Shown here: one piece after another, positions 48,562 through 57,515 of the stretch
Layout: each line of letters starts with the position of its first letter
Numbering within the stretch: position 1 is the stretch's first letter
Assembly: GCA_016296655.1 (NCBI GenBank)
Contig: JAEDIW010000007.1
Location: 1-64,000 of the forward strand
Source: Treponema sp.
GTDB lineage: Bacteria; Spirochaetota; Spirochaetia; Treponematales; Treponemataceae
DNA length: 64,000 nt
Direction: 5' to 3'
Notes under the pieces: generated by a model
Database searches by the model: none
Told to the model about the DNA's origin: nothing
The model's input: the letters and a program-made list of their open reading frames with translations, nothing else
Program-made: the position numbers and the translations under genes

Positions 48562-49573
48562 GAATTTCAGGGTCAGCAGGAAAATTAACTTTTCTGAAAT
48601 ACAGATACCAGACAGAAATGTACTGGCTCCATCCAGTTGTCCTTAAATATGCTTCGTTAGGATTTGAGCTGTCGTCCAGGCTTGCACTGTAGCGGATTCT
48701 GTTGCCTCTCATGAAATTTTTCATGGAAAAAACTTCCTGCGCATTGCTGCCGGAACGATCCTGATTCCAGTTGATTGCAAAGAAATTTACTTTTGCCCTG
48801 TATTTGTCTAGAGATTTCCAGTCATATCTGTTAATTGCCTTTTTGATTGCATTTTCAAGGGCTGGCAGGCTTTCAAAAGTCCAGTCTTTTGGAGAATCGT
48901 TGAAGTTTACAAGCTGCAGTGCATTTGCATAGGCATCAGGGATTCCTGAAATTTGAATTGTCTGGGCATCCGGTTGCTCAAGAAACTGAAAATGTGAATG
49001 CAGAGCCTGAGCCCATTCACCTTCTTTTTCATATTCAAATGCAAGCCGTTCATAAAGTTCTGTAACGCTGATTTTTGACGGAAACCTGTTTATGAGTTCG
49101 TTAAAATATTTTATGCGGTTTGCACTTGTTGTACTGATTTTTATCAGCTGGCGCAGACACTGAAAATGAATGGACTGCCCGTTTACCATGATGTCAGAAT
49201 AATTTTTTAAAATTCGGTCAAAGTAGTATTCTGCAATAGGCGTGGCATCGCTTTCCATGTATATGCAGGCTGTAATGTAAAGCCAGTAAGTGTTATACTC
49301 GTCTTCAGGATGCCGTTCAATCCAGTCGGTCAAAAAAAGCACCAGCTGATTATATTTTTTTTGAGTAAAATAAATATTTGAAATGCTTTTTATTACTGAA
49401 TAGCGTCCCTGACTGTCAAGTTCTGGATTGTTCAGAATTCCTTTCAGCTGAAGAAACATGGCATCCTGCTTTTTCTTTTTGTAATTCTGGTTCTGCAGGC
49501 TGCATGAAAAAAACAGGAAACAAAAAATCACTGCAATTAACAGTCTTTTCAATCTGCACATTCCACACTTCAT
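48515..49573 (-). CDS. Lipoprotein, TPR-like
   Basis: About 352 residues. KRLLIAVIFCFLFFSCS gives a signal with lipobox Cys near residue 23. The body has helical pairs reminiscent of TPRs (YNQLVLFLTDWIERHPEDE, YFDRILKNYSD, ELYERLAFEYEKEGEWAQAL), and the C-terminal region SYSASLDDSSN... is unlike them. ATG 49573 is chosen; 49561 is also possible; neither has a good ribosome site. First gene of the overlapping lipoprotein / transglycosylase / OmpA-like set, which suggests a joint role in cell-wall remodelling. Confidence 0.75.
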   Translation of the reverse strand: MKCGMCRLKRLLIAVIFCFLFFSCSLQNQNYKKKKQDAMFLQLKGILNNPELDSQGRYSVIKSISNIYFTQKKYNQLVLFLTDWIERHPEDEYNTYWLYITACIYMESDATPIAEYYFDRILKNYSDIMVNGQSIHFQCLRQLIKISTTSANRIKYFNELINRFPSKISVTELYERLAFEYEKEGEWAQALHSHFQFLEQPDAQTIQISGIPDAYANALQLVNFNDSPKDWTFESLPALENAIKKAINRYDWKSLDKYRAKVNFFAINWNQDRSGSNAQEVFSMKNFMRGNRIRYSASLDDSSNPNEAYLRTTGWSQYISVWYLYFRKVNFPADPEIHGRWEWAGIYFGEKL

Positions 49574-49773
49574 GCAGGAGAATTTAACATAGTCATAACT
49601 TATTGGCAAGACTGGCAATATTGGTGTATTCTAAAGAAATATAGGTTTATACTAGAGAAACTTAGCCTGCATTATGTCAACGGTAAGTACGGTAAGTATA
49701 GAAAGCTTTGAATAAGCGGTTCAAGTGGCAGATGGTATTTCCTTAAGAACCAATCCTGAATTCTGGAGTTAAT

Positions 49774-50373
49774 ATGAATAAGAAATCTGCATTATTGCTT
49801 TATATCTCCCTTGCATGTGGCATTCTGTTTATATTGCTTGGAATAGTTCTTCTTTTGCTTTCAAATGCCAAGTCTTCAGACATTCAAATTCCCTTGCTGA
49901 CTTTTCTGCTTCTTACTACTGGTGCAGTTTCATTGTTTTTCAGTATAGCAATTACGCAGCGGGCTTTTTTTCTGTATCTAGGGTTAAACATGTGCTTTTT
50001 CGGCCTGCTTTCGCTTAGCCTGGCGTTCAATGTTTTTGACCTGACTTTTTACAAAATATGGCCGTTAGGCATGATTTTTGGAGGTGTTTCGCTTGTTCCT
50101 TCAGGTTATTTTCGCTACAGGAAGATGCACACTGCATATATTTTTCCATCTGTGGTTTTGATTCTGCTGGGACTGCTGTTCTGTCTTTTTTCATTTGATA
50201 TTCTGAAGGTGTCTTTTTCAAGATTTGTGGCATGCTGGTGGCCTGCCGCTCTTATAATATTGGGAACTGTGCTTGTTGCAGTTTTTATTATTCAGAAAAA
50301 AAATCAGACTTCGTTTCCTTATATAAGAGAAGATGAGCTTGACGAATATGACGGTGCAGGAGAGGAATTGTGA
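49774..50373 (+). CDS. Membrane protein with six predicted helices
   Basis: 199 residues with hydrophobic helices at about 7-30, 37-57, 61-82, 89-108, 117-137 and 146-168, and an acidic tail (EDELDEYDGAGEEL). CTGGAG lies 6-11 nt before the ATG. The helix plan resembles LiaF-type/DUF5668 membrane domains, but no residue confirms this. The stop overlaps the start of the next gene (GTGA), so the two are translationally coupled. Confidence 0.75.
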   Translation: MNKKSALLLYISLACGILFILLGIVLLLLSNAKSSDIQIPLLTFLLLTTGAVSLFFSIAITQRAFFLYLGLNMCFFGLLSLSLAFNVFDLTFYKIWPLGMIFGGVSLVPSGYFRYRKMHTAYIFPSVVLILLGLLFCLFSFDILKVSFSRFVACWWPAALIILGTVLVAVFIIQKKNQTSFPYIREDELDEYDGAGEEL

Positions 50374-52238
50374 GTGTTCTGCCAAAAAAAAGGCATGCTA
50401 CATTTTCTTTTTTTATTTTAATATTTTCCTCTTTTTTTATTTTATCAGGTGAAACTGCATTTGCCCTGAAAAATAACAGTTATCCACATTCATTGAATGA
50501 TTTTCCTGGATATACTCTGGCATGGGGCTCAAAAAGCAAAAAATCAAAAAAAACTACAGAAAAACCGATTTCTCCATCTGTAACTCCTGACTCAGAAACT
50601 GATACTGACGACTATGTTGACCCTTCTTCCATAAAGCTTAATGTTCCTAACCGTTATGCAACTTCATTTTTTCGCACTATACCAGATGCTCTGCTTAAAG
50701 CCATAGAAATTGGAACTCCTGATTCAATATATGAAGCTGTGTCCATGCTTAAGAAAGCTGACGGAAGCTATACAGAAAGCGAAAAGACCTTGCTGTATGT
50801 TGCCGCTGGAATCATGCGGATTGTATGGCCCACTGAAAAAATAACCTGGGAAATTCCTGAAATAATTCAGGATAATGCCTATGTCGGTGCCATCAATTCT
50901 GCGGAAAAGGGAGTTTATGACTCTAGCACTGGCAGTATGGATTTTTTGACATTAGTTTTGCCGTCCCTTGTGCTTTTGACAAACAATTCAAGAAATGACT
51001 ATTACGAAGATGCAAAAAAAGCTCTTGCCCTTGCCGAAAAAATCAATGAAAATTCTGTTCTTGTAATGTATCTGTCTGGACATCTTTTTTTGCGCATGAA
51101 AGATAACGAAAATGCCATGAAATATTTTGAAAAGGCATGGGAACAGTCTTCTGAATATCTGCAGACTTCTTATGCGTATGCGCAGTCGTTGTTTAGTTTT
51201 GGAAGATTTTCTGAAGCTGCGGAAATTGCCCTGAAATTTGCAGCTATCTATCCAAAGGATATGAATTTGCTGAAACTCTGTGCAAAAAGCTTGTTTTCAT
51301 TGAAGCGGTACCAGGATGCAGAATTATATGTTGCCAGAGTTTTGCAGCAAAATCCTGCTGATTCTGAATATATTCTTTTCAGGGCAAAAATTCTTGTTGA
51401 AGAAGGCGATTTCATAAAGGCTTCGTCATTGCTGGATGTTTATGCTCGTACAGATTCAACTTCACGTGACTATCTTCTGCTGCGTTCAAGAGTTCTGAGC
51501 GAATGGAATAAAAATATCCGTGGTGCTGCTGACACAATCGAAAAGGCTCTTGAAAGATATCCTGATGACCTTCAAGTTCTGTTCATGGCTGCAAAACTTG
51601 CTGCTGCTTCTGGCGAAAGAATAGGCGGAAAGACTAGCGGAGAACTAGCTTCTGCTATTCTTGTTGTCGACCCGGAAAATGCCGAGGCTCTGGAAATTTC
51701 CATAAAGGATTTGATTGAAAAGCGAAAATGGGAACAGGCTTATTCCATAAGTACGAAAATTATAGGAAAAGAAGAAGTTTCTCTGGAATCAAAATATGCG
51801 CATATTTCAATTTGCCTTGCCCTGAACCGAATGACAGAAGCTTCCCGAATGGCTAAAGAAATTTATGAAAAGTTCCCGAACGAAGAACTTGCCGTCCAGG
51901 CTTATCTGGAAGTGCTTTATTCTCTTGGAAAATATTCAGATTCCCTTGCCCTTATTGAAAAGCTTTTGCCATCTGCTTCTTCACATTTGAAAAGTTTTCT
52001 ATATTATCGGCGTAGTTTTCTGGCTAATGGTGAACAGGCTGTTCTTTCAGATTTGCGTTCCAGCCTGATTGCAAATTCCCGCAATGAAGACTCTCTGTTC
52101 CGACTGTATAAGATTTATTTTGAAAAAAAAGACTATAGGCGTGCTCAGTATTATCTAAAACAGGTTGTTGCACTTCATCCTGCAAATGAAGAATTTTTAC
52201 GCCTGAACAGAGAGCTTGAAGTTTTGATTCAGCAGTAG
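50370..52238 (+). CDS. Exported TPR-repeat protein
   Basis: 622 residues, GTG start with AGGAGAGG upstream. Signal peptide to about residue 34 (FFILIFSSFFILSGETAFA). A basic Lys/Ser linker (SKSKKSKKTTEKPIS) is followed by many TPR motifs: AMKYFEKAWEQSSEYLQTSY, FSEAAEIALKFAAIYPKDM, YQDAELYVARVLQQNPADSE, DYRRAQYYLKQVVALHPANE. A periplasmic scaffold is likely. It shares GTGA with the membrane gene before it. Confidence 0.83.
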   Translation: MSVLPKKRHATFSFFILIFSSFFILSGETAFALKNNSYPHSLNDFPGYTLAWGSKSKKSKKTTEKPISPSVTPDSETDTDDYVDPSSIKLNVPNRYATSFFRTIPDALLKAIEIGTPDSIYEAVSMLKKADGSYTESEKTLLYVAAGIMRIVWPTEKITWEIPEIIQDNAYVGAINSAEKGVYDSSTGSMDFLTLVLPSLVLLTNNSRNDYYEDAKKALALAEKINENSVLVMYLSGHLFLRMKDNENAMKYFEKAWEQSSEYLQTSYAYAQSLFSFGRFSEAAEIALKFAAIYPKDMNLLKLCAKSLFSLKRYQDAELYVARVLQQNPADSEYILFRAKILVEEGDFIKASSLLDVYARTDSTSRDYLLLRSRVLSEWNKNIRGAADTIEKALERYPDDLQVLFMAAKLAAASGERIGGKTSGELASAILVVDPENAEALEISIKDLIEKRKWEQAYSISTKIIGKEEVSLESKYAHISICLALNRMTEASRMAKEIYEKFPNEELAVQAYLEVLYSLGKYSDSLALIEKLLPSASSHLKSFLYYRRSFLANGEQAVLSDLRSSLIANSRNEDSLFRLYKIYFEKKDYRRAQYYLKQVVALHPANEEFLRLNRELEVLIQQ

Positions 52239-52280
52239 AATTTCTTTGAAAAGAAGCTGAAGATGGCGATATAAAATTTT

Positions 52281-53105
52281 TCAGTTGATTCCCATGATTT
52301 TTAGCGTGAGAAAGTCAAATAACCAGTCTGGCAGGTGCTTTTTCAGGACAATAATGAGATGGGAATATTTGCCTGCTCTGTAGCGTTGTTTTGGATGTGC
52401 CGTCAAAATGCTTTTTACGATTGTGCTGGAAATTATGCCTGGCTGTGAAAGCTTTGCAGGATTGCCGTATTCTTTCTGGTAATAGGCAGCTGCCCTGGCT
52501 GCTTTTTGTGCATAGCTGCCAGCTCCTGAAAATTTCAGCAGGTTTTTTCCGTGAATCAGACCCCAGTCTGTCTGAATCATTCCAGGCTCAATTATGATGA
52601 CTTTTATGCCAAAATCTTTGACTTCCAGTCGAAGTGTATCGCTGAGGGCTTCAACGCTGTATTTTGATGCATGGTACCAGCCTCCAAAGGGCAAAGAAAA
52701 ATGTCCGCCAATTGAAGCTACATTTATAATTCTGCCACTTTTCTGGCTGCGCATGACTGGCAGTACAAGCTGGGTTATGTTCATGAGGCCAAAGACATTT
52801 ACTTCAAACTGCCGTCTGGCTTCTTCGGTTGGAATGTCTTCAAGACTGCCTCCAAGCCCGAACCCTGCATTATTTACAAGCACATCAATTCTGCCCTGTT
52901 CTGAAATAACTGTGTCGATGCAGTTTTTTACAGAATTGCTGTCAGTTATATCCATGTAGAGTACATGAGCTCCTTTTAATTCTGCTTTTTTTAGCAGATC
53001 TGTTCTTCTTGCAAGGGCATAGACTGTAAAACCTTTTTCCAGCAAATTCATGGTACATTCAAGGCCTATTCCGCTTGAAGCTCCGGTGATTAAAGCAACT
53101 TTCAT
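52281..53105 (-). CDS. Short-chain dehydrogenase/reductase
   Basis: 274 residues, classical SDR. NAD(P)-binding TGASSGIGLE (7-16), NNAGFG near 84, catalytic Ser in INVASIGGHFS and YHASK near 146. An Arg near 34 (LARRTD) favours NADPH. The substrate is unknown; the sequence is like the AdhP/FabG-type oxidoreductases acting on ketones or long-chain compounds. It is divergent from the TetR gene at 53470, with a palindrome between them, so that regulator is likely to control it. Confidence 0.9.
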   Translation of the reverse strand: MKVALITGASSGIGLECTMNLLEKGFTVYALARRTDLLKKAELKGAHVLYMDITDSNSVKNCIDTVISEQGRIDVLVNNAGFGLGGSLEDIPTEEARRQFEVNVFGLMNITQLVLPVMRSQKSGRIINVASIGGHFSLPFGGWYHASKYSVEALSDTLRLEVKDFGIKVIIIEPGMIQTDWGLIHGKNLLKFSGAGSYAQKAARAAAYYQKEYGNPAKLSQPGIISSTIVKSILTAHPKQRYRAGKYSHLIIVLKKHLPDWLFDFLTLKIMGIN

Positions 53106-53165
53106 TTTGCCTCCAGACTTTTTTGTTTTTTTTAGTTGTCTTATGATTTGTTGTCATAAAATAAC

Positions 53166-53181
53166 TGACACTCTTGTGTCA
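53166..53181. promoter_or_regulatory. Perfect palindrome, candidate operator of the TetR regulator
   Basis: TGACACTCTTGTGTCA: six-base arms around a four-base centre, in the SDR/TetR divergent region. Further half-site-like words (TTGTCATAA at 53150 and AAGTGTCATAA near 53256) flank it. Operator function is inferred. Confidence 0.6.
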
Positions 53182-53282
53182 TATATGCATAAAGGATATG
53201 ATTTTACGGCAGATAAAACAAGCATTTTCTGACAAGTGATACAAATTCAAAAAAAAGTGTCATAAAAGTGTTCTGAATGTTA

Positions 53283-53421
53283 AGGAAGTGCTGATTAACA
53301 CTTTGAAGCGATTACTCAGCACTTCCCGTCAAATTGCCGTAAGTCTTTGACTTACGGACAATTAGCTACATTTAAGGTTAACACTGAAAAATCCTCAATA
53401 GGATTTATTCAGTGTTTCCCT
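53283..53421 (+). repeat. Element B three-hairpin repeat, copy 3
   Basis: H1 53285-53325, H2 about 53330-53366 and H3 53380-53416, in the order and direction of the copy at 6888. H2 has CCGTAAGTC/GACTTACGG in place of CTGTAAGTC/GACTTACAG, a compensatory base-pair change. It ends about 49 nt before the TetR start codon. Confidence 0.85.
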
Positions 53422-53469
53422 AAAAAAGTCAAATCAGATGCTGAGCATTTTGGTTTAAGTGGAGGAAAT

Positions 53470-54021
53470 ATGAATGAGTCTAAAAATCCGTCGGCAGTTT
53501 TTTCTAAAAGCCAGATACAGTCTGCTCTGTTTGATTTGATGGACAGAATTCCTTACGAAAAAATTACGGTAAAAGAAATTTTGTATGAATCAAAGGTTGC
53601 CCGGAAAACATTTTACAGGAATTTTGATTCTAAGGATGATGTGCTTGATTCCATAATTGACCGTTTTTTAAAAGAATATTTGGACAGTTTTATGGCAATG
53701 GAAGAAGAAAGTCTTGAAGTTTTTTTTGATGTTGTTTTTTCTTCGGTAGAAAACAATATCAGTTTTTTTGAAATTTTAAATAAAAATTCCTTGCTGCACC
53801 TGGTTTTCGAAAAGCTTAACATTGTTATTCCACAAATGCATGAAAAATTATGCTCAGACTGTTCGTTTTTTAGGGGTATTGAAGGAAATTTGAGCAGATA
53901 TTTGATTGCCTTTAATGTTGGCGCTGTATGGAATGTAATTATGTGCTGGCTTGCAGATGGCATGAAAACTGATAGAAATCTTGTAAAGAAAACTCTGGTA
54001 AAGTACCTGGCAGGCATGTAG
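53470..54021 (+). CDS. TetR/AcrR-family transcriptional regulator (DhaS-like)
   Basis: 183 residues. The TetR HTH is near 18-50: ALFDLMDRIPYEKITVKEIL and ARKTFYRNFDSKDDVLDSII. The C-terminal part resembles the TetR_C regulators typified by DhaS. GGAGG fixes ATG 53470; the longer frame to 53347 runs through element B and is not used. Divergent from the SDR gene, with a 16-bp palindrome between them. Confidence 0.9.
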   Translation: MNESKNPSAVFSKSQIQSALFDLMDRIPYEKITVKEILYESKVARKTFYRNFDSKDDVLDSIIDRFLKEYLDSFMAMEEESLEVFFDVVFSSVENNISFFEILNKNSLLHLVFEKLNIVIPQMHEKLCSDCSFFRGIEGNLSRYLIAFNVGAVWNVIMCWLADGMKTDRNLVKKTLVKYLAGM

Positions 54022-54058
54022 GTCTGGCAAAAAAAACAGTAATTTTTCCAAAGGATGA

Positions 54059-54146
54059 CTAGCCGCCCGTGGAGCACCAAAGTCCGCCTGTGGCGGATGA
54101 ACGTGAGTGAAGTGCGGAAGGGGCGTCTGCAGATGCCTTGCTCCAA
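54059..54146. repeat. GC-rich intergenic island (element D, copy 6)
   Basis: GCCGCCCGTGGAGCACC, CCGCCTGTGGCGG and GGAAGGGGCGTCTGCAGATG; the TCTGCAGATGC word recurs in the island at 59911. Noncoding. Downstream is the lolA promoter. Confidence 0.55.
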
Positions 54147-54158
54147 AAATAAAACTCA

Positions 54159-54187
54159 TTGACTTAGAGCTTTTTCTTTACTAATAT
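54159..54187 (+). promoter_or_regulatory. lolA promoter; probable leaderless start
   Basis: TTGACT (54159-54164), 17-nt spacer, TAATAT (54182-54187), then six bases to the ATG at 54194. No ribosome site fits. Confidence 0.75.
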
Positions 54188-54193
54188 TATTCT

Positions 54194-54883
54194 ATGTCAA
54201 TTAACAAAATAGCTAAAAAAATTATTTGTGTTGCCGCAGCGCATGTGTTGCTGTCTGCTTTTGTTTGTGGGCAAAATATATGGACGGCAAGCGACTTTTT
54301 TAAGGAAATTTCTAAATTATATTCTTCTTTTTCAACTTATGAAGCTGATATTCAGATTGCGTATGATAAAACCGAAATGGCCGGAAAAGTTTCTTACAAA
54401 AGTCCTGACTTGCTTAGAATTGATTTTTCTGAGCCTGAAAATCAGGTGATTGTATTTAATGGCGAACTTCTTACGATTTATTTGCCGGAATCTGCTGCGA
54501 TTTTACAGCAGTCTGTCCAGAAAGGCGGAAATTCCGGGGCAAGTCTTGCTACGGCACAGGGGCTTGCCTTGATGAATCGTTATTATTCTGTTGCTTATGA
54601 GGTTGGTCCGTCTCCTGTTCCTCTTGATTCTAATTCTTCGGAAATGGTTGTAAAACTGCTTTTGACAAGGAGAAATTCTTCGGAGTCATTCAGAACTATC
54701 CAACTTGCTGTAAATCCTTCGACAAAACTTATCCGCCGCATAGAAGCTGAAACTACAAAGGGTGAAACTTATGTTTTCAATTTTCTTGATTACAGGCTGA
54801 ATCCTGAAATTCCTGATCAGCGGTTTATTTACGATCCACCGTCTTCTGCAAACAATTACAATAATTTCCTGTTTTCTGAATAA
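54194..54883 (+). CDS. lolA: LolA-like outer-membrane lipoprotein carrier
   Basis: 229 residues with a signal peptide (IAKKIICVAAAHVLLSAFVC). The mature part follows LolA: YSSFSTYEADIQIAY, GKVSYKSPDLLRIDFSEP (the KP..(L/F)R....P motif), NGELLTIYLPESAA, and DYRLNPEIPDQRFIYDPPSS at the C-terminus. LolA shuttles lipoproteins through the periplasm, which suits the many lipoproteins here. It has a leaderless-type promoter and heads a plus-strand operon with rodZ, rimO and pcrA. Confidence 0.85.
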   Translation: MSINKIAKKIICVAAAHVLLSAFVCGQNIWTASDFFKEISKLYSSFSTYEADIQIAYDKTEMAGKVSYKSPDLLRIDFSEPENQVIVFNGELLTIYLPESAAILQQSVQKGGNSGASLATAQGLALMNRYYSVAYEVGPSPVPLDSNSSEMVVKLLLTRRNSSESFRTIQLAVNPSTKLIRRIEAETTKGETYVFNFLDYRLNPEIPDQRFIYDPPSSANNYNNFLFSE

Positions 54884-54919
54884 GATTGAAGTAATTTTTT
54901 TCACAGTTTTGGAGTGTTT

Positions 54920-56005
54920 ATGGAAAGCTATGGCCTGATGCTGAAAAAAGCCAGAGAAGAAAAAGAGTTGAGTCTTGAAGATGCTGCAAGGGTTACAAAT
55001 ATTTCAATTCGTTATCTGAAAGCCCTTGAAGAAGAAGACGAAAAGGTTTTTCCTGGTGAGCCGTATCTTTATGGTTTTTTAAAAAATTATGCTGAGTTTC
55101 TTGGCTTAAATTCTTCTATGGTGTGTGTGCTTTGCAAAAATAAGAAAATTCAGGAAGCAAATGTTCCTGTGGAGCTTTTGCTGACTTCAAGAAGAAGTTT
55201 TGGCATCAGGTTTTTGCTGTGGGGAATTGTACTGGCGGCTTTTGCAGCTGGTGCGGTTTTTGCCGTTTTTAAGATGAAAAATAGTTTTGCGCAGAAAAAT
55301 GCTACTGTTGTTGAAACTGCGGAAGAAGTTCATCACTACAGGCTTTCTGATAATACTTTTTCAAAGCGGTTGTATAAAGGGGATAAGATTCTTGTTCCGC
55401 TGGAATCAGGGGATATTGAGCTTACTGTAGCTGGAACTCTGCATTCGCTTAAAATTGATTTTCCGTCCGGGCGGCATCAGATTGAACTTGCTGAAGAACA
55501 GGCGGTTTCTCTTGATGACAGAATGGAAAATGAAATTTTGATTTATGTTTCTGACATTTCTGTTCGTGATGAAAGTCGCGGTGCTGAGGTTTCAATGATT
55601 TTGCGGGGAGTTTCTACAGAGAACAGTTCTGACGAAAATGTTGATGCTTCTGCAATAGAGTTGCTGAAAGTTGAAAAGGGGCATAAAGTTCTTCTTTCTG
55701 ATACAAGGGCTTATCCTTTTTCTATCAATGCATCCTTTAGGGCTTCATGTATTTTCCGTTCTACTGTTGATTCTGGGGAGATTTCTGAGGCTTATTATAC
55801 CAGTGGTGAAATTGTAACCATGACTCCGAAAAATGGTGTAAGGCTGTGGATTTCCAACGGAAGTGCGGTAAGATTGCAGATGATTGCAAATGGACGGTCT
55901 GTAAATCTTGATGTTGCAAGTGGAGGTCAGGTTCTTGTTCATGATATAAAATGGATTAAAGATACTGACGGTTTGTATAAAATAGTAGTTATTGACGTTG
56001 ACTGA
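54920..56005 (+). CDS. RodZ-like cytoskeletal HTH membrane protein
   Basis: 361 residues. N-terminal HTH_25: LKKAREEKELSLEDAARVTN, SIRYLKALEEEDEKVFPGEP and YLYGFLKNYAEFLGL (about 7-66), the RodZ/YfgA type that binds MreB rather than DNA. One transmembrane helix (RFLLWGIVLAAFAAGAVFAVF, near 97-117, split) precedes a periplasmic domain ending with a DUF4115-like region. GGAG serves ATG 54920; GTG 54914 is the alternative. Overlaps rimO by 14 nt. Confidence 0.85.
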   Translation: MESYGLMLKKAREEKELSLEDAARVTNISIRYLKALEEEDEKVFPGEPYLYGFLKNYAEFLGLNSSMVCVLCKNKKIQEANVPVELLLTSRRSFGIRFLLWGIVLAAFAAGAVFAVFKMKNSFAQKNATVVETAEEVHHYRLSDNTFSKRLYKGDKILVPLESGDIELTVAGTLHSLKIDFPSGRHQIELAEEQAVSLDDRMENEILIYVSDISVRDESRGAEVSMILRGVSTENSSDENVDASAIELLKVEKGHKVLLSDTRAYPFSINASFRASCIFRSTVDSGEISEAYYTSGEIVTMTPKNGVRLWISNGSAVRLQMIANGRSVNLDVASGGQVLVHDIKWIKDTDGLYKIVVIDVD

Positions 56006-57515
56006 AATTAAAGGTTTATTTTTTCTTGATCAGCACGGTTGTGCAAAAAATAAGGTTGACGGGGAACTTTTGATTCACCGCCTTACTCTTATGGGGCTTA
56101 CCCAGACTTTTGAGCCTGAAAAAGCCGATTTTATAATTGTAAATTCCTGCGGATTTATTGAAAGCGCAAAAAAAGAATCTCTCGATGCTGTTTATGGCGC
56201 ACGCTCGGCTTATCCAAATGCAAAAATTCTTTTGACAGGATGCCTTGCCGAACGTTATGCACAGCTGCTGAAAACAGAATTGCCTGAAGCTGACGGAATT
56301 TTTGGTAATGGAGATTTGTCCAAAATTGATTTTGTTGTGGAACAGATGTTCAAAGGGCAGAGGCCTGTTGTTGTTCCTGAACAGCAGGGGGTTTGCTGCG
56401 GCGACCGTTCTGTGCTTTTGAATTTCAGAGGTTCTGCTTATGTAAAAATTACGGAAGGCTGTAATAACTGCTGTTCGTTTTGCGCCATTCCTCTTATCCG
56501 CGGGCAGCTGCGAAGCCGGCCTGCTGCTGCAATAATTGCAGAAATTAGGGCTTTGCTTGAAAAAGGCGTTTATGAAATTAACTTGATTGGACAGGATTCT
56601 GCTGCATGGGGAACTGGCCGAAACGATAATGTTTTTGGTGAAGGACCTGAACCTCTGGCTCATATCAATGAGGCCGGCGTTTTTGAGGGTTCTGAAAAAA
56701 AATCTGCGCTTTGCAGGCTTCTGGAAATGATTTCTGCATTGCCTGGAAAATTCAGGCTCAGGCTTCTGTACATTCATCCTGATCATTTCAATAGGGATAT
56801 TCTGCCTGTTATAAAGTCTGACAGCAGGCTTTTGCCGTATTTTGACATTCCTTTTCAAAGCGGTGATGATAAAATTATCCGTTCAATGAACAGAATAGGA
56901 ACTGCGGCTTTGTATGAAAAGCTTATTCAGGATATTCGCACGGTTTTGCCGGAGGCTGCCCTTCGTACGACAATTATGACAGGTTTCCCTGGTGAAACTG
57001 ATGAAAGCTTTGAAAATACTTTTAGATTTCTTGAAAGTATTCAGGTGGACTGGTCTGGCTGCTTTGAATATAGCCGTGAAGAAGATACTCCTGCTTATGA
57101 TTTTAAAAACAGGGTTTCCAAAAAAACTGCTGCAAAAAGAGCTGGACGTCTTGTTCAGCTGCAGGCTGAAATTACGCGCAAGCGGCTGGCAATGCATGTA
57201 AATCAAGATTTTGATGTTTTAATAGAAGAAGTTCTTGACTCTAAGGAAGATGATTCCTGTAAATTTGCAATCGGGCGGGCATGGTTTCAGGCGCCTGAAG
57301 TTGATGGTTCTGTTGTTGTCCGCTATGATGCGGATGATAGAAAGGCTGTGGAAGCTGTACAGCCAGGCCGACTTGTTACGGTTCATGTAGTTGCTTCGAG
57401 TGAAGTTGATTTGGATGCTGTTTTTGTAAAAGATTCTGAGCAAAATCCGCAACTGCCTGCAGACAGCAAACTGAAATTTGCAGTTGAAGAGCGTGATCGT
57501 CAGGAGAATTTATAG
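55992..57515 (+). CDS. rimO: Ribosomal protein S12 methylthiotransferase RimO-like (radical SAM)
   Basis: 507 residues, longer than the common 440. UPF0004 domain: DQHGCAKNKVDGELLI, FIIVNSCGFIESAKKES and LLTGCLAERY, with the three Cys for the auxiliary 4Fe-4S cluster. Radical SAM site CNNCCSFC (CxxxCxxC, near 156-163), then GQLRSRP, GQDSAAWG and LLYIHPDHF. C-terminal TRAM-type domain. RimO-type sequence features (HGCAKN, VNSCGFI) point to beta-methylthiolation of Asp in S12; MiaB is the alternative. An insert near 205-230 (NDNVFGEGPEPLAHI) is extra. The start is TTG (55992 or 55998) inside the rodZ end, so coupling is expected. Confidence 0.9.
   Translation: MTLTEIKGLFFLDQHGCAKNKVDGELLIHRLTLMGLTQTFEPEKADFIIVNSCGFIESAKKESLDAVYGARSAYPNAKILLTGCLAERYAQLLKTELPEADGIFGNGDLSKIDFVVEQMFKGQRPVVVPEQQGVCCGDRSVLLNFRGSAYVKITEGCNNCCSFCAIPLIRGQLRSRPAAAIIAEIRALLEKGVYEINLIGQDSAAWGTGRNDNVFGEGPEPLAHINEAGVFEGSEKKSALCRLLEMISALPGKFRLRLLYIHPDHFNRDILPVIKSDSRLLPYFDIPFQSGDDKIIRSMNRIGTAALYEKLIQDIRTVLPEAALRTTIMTGFPGETDESFENTFRFLESIQVDWSGCFEYSREEDTPAYDFKNRVSKKTAAKRAGRLVQLQAEITRKRLAMHVNQDFDVLIEEVLDSKEDDSCKFAIGRAWFQAPEVDGSVVVRYDADDRKAVEAVQPGRLVTVHVVASSEVDLDAVFVKDSEQNPQLPADSKLKFAVEERDRQENL

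Noticed and set aside
49619..49773. GTAAGTACGGTAAGTATA direct repeat as a regulatory site
   Set aside because: Two short similar words only, with no symmetry or promoter context to support a role.
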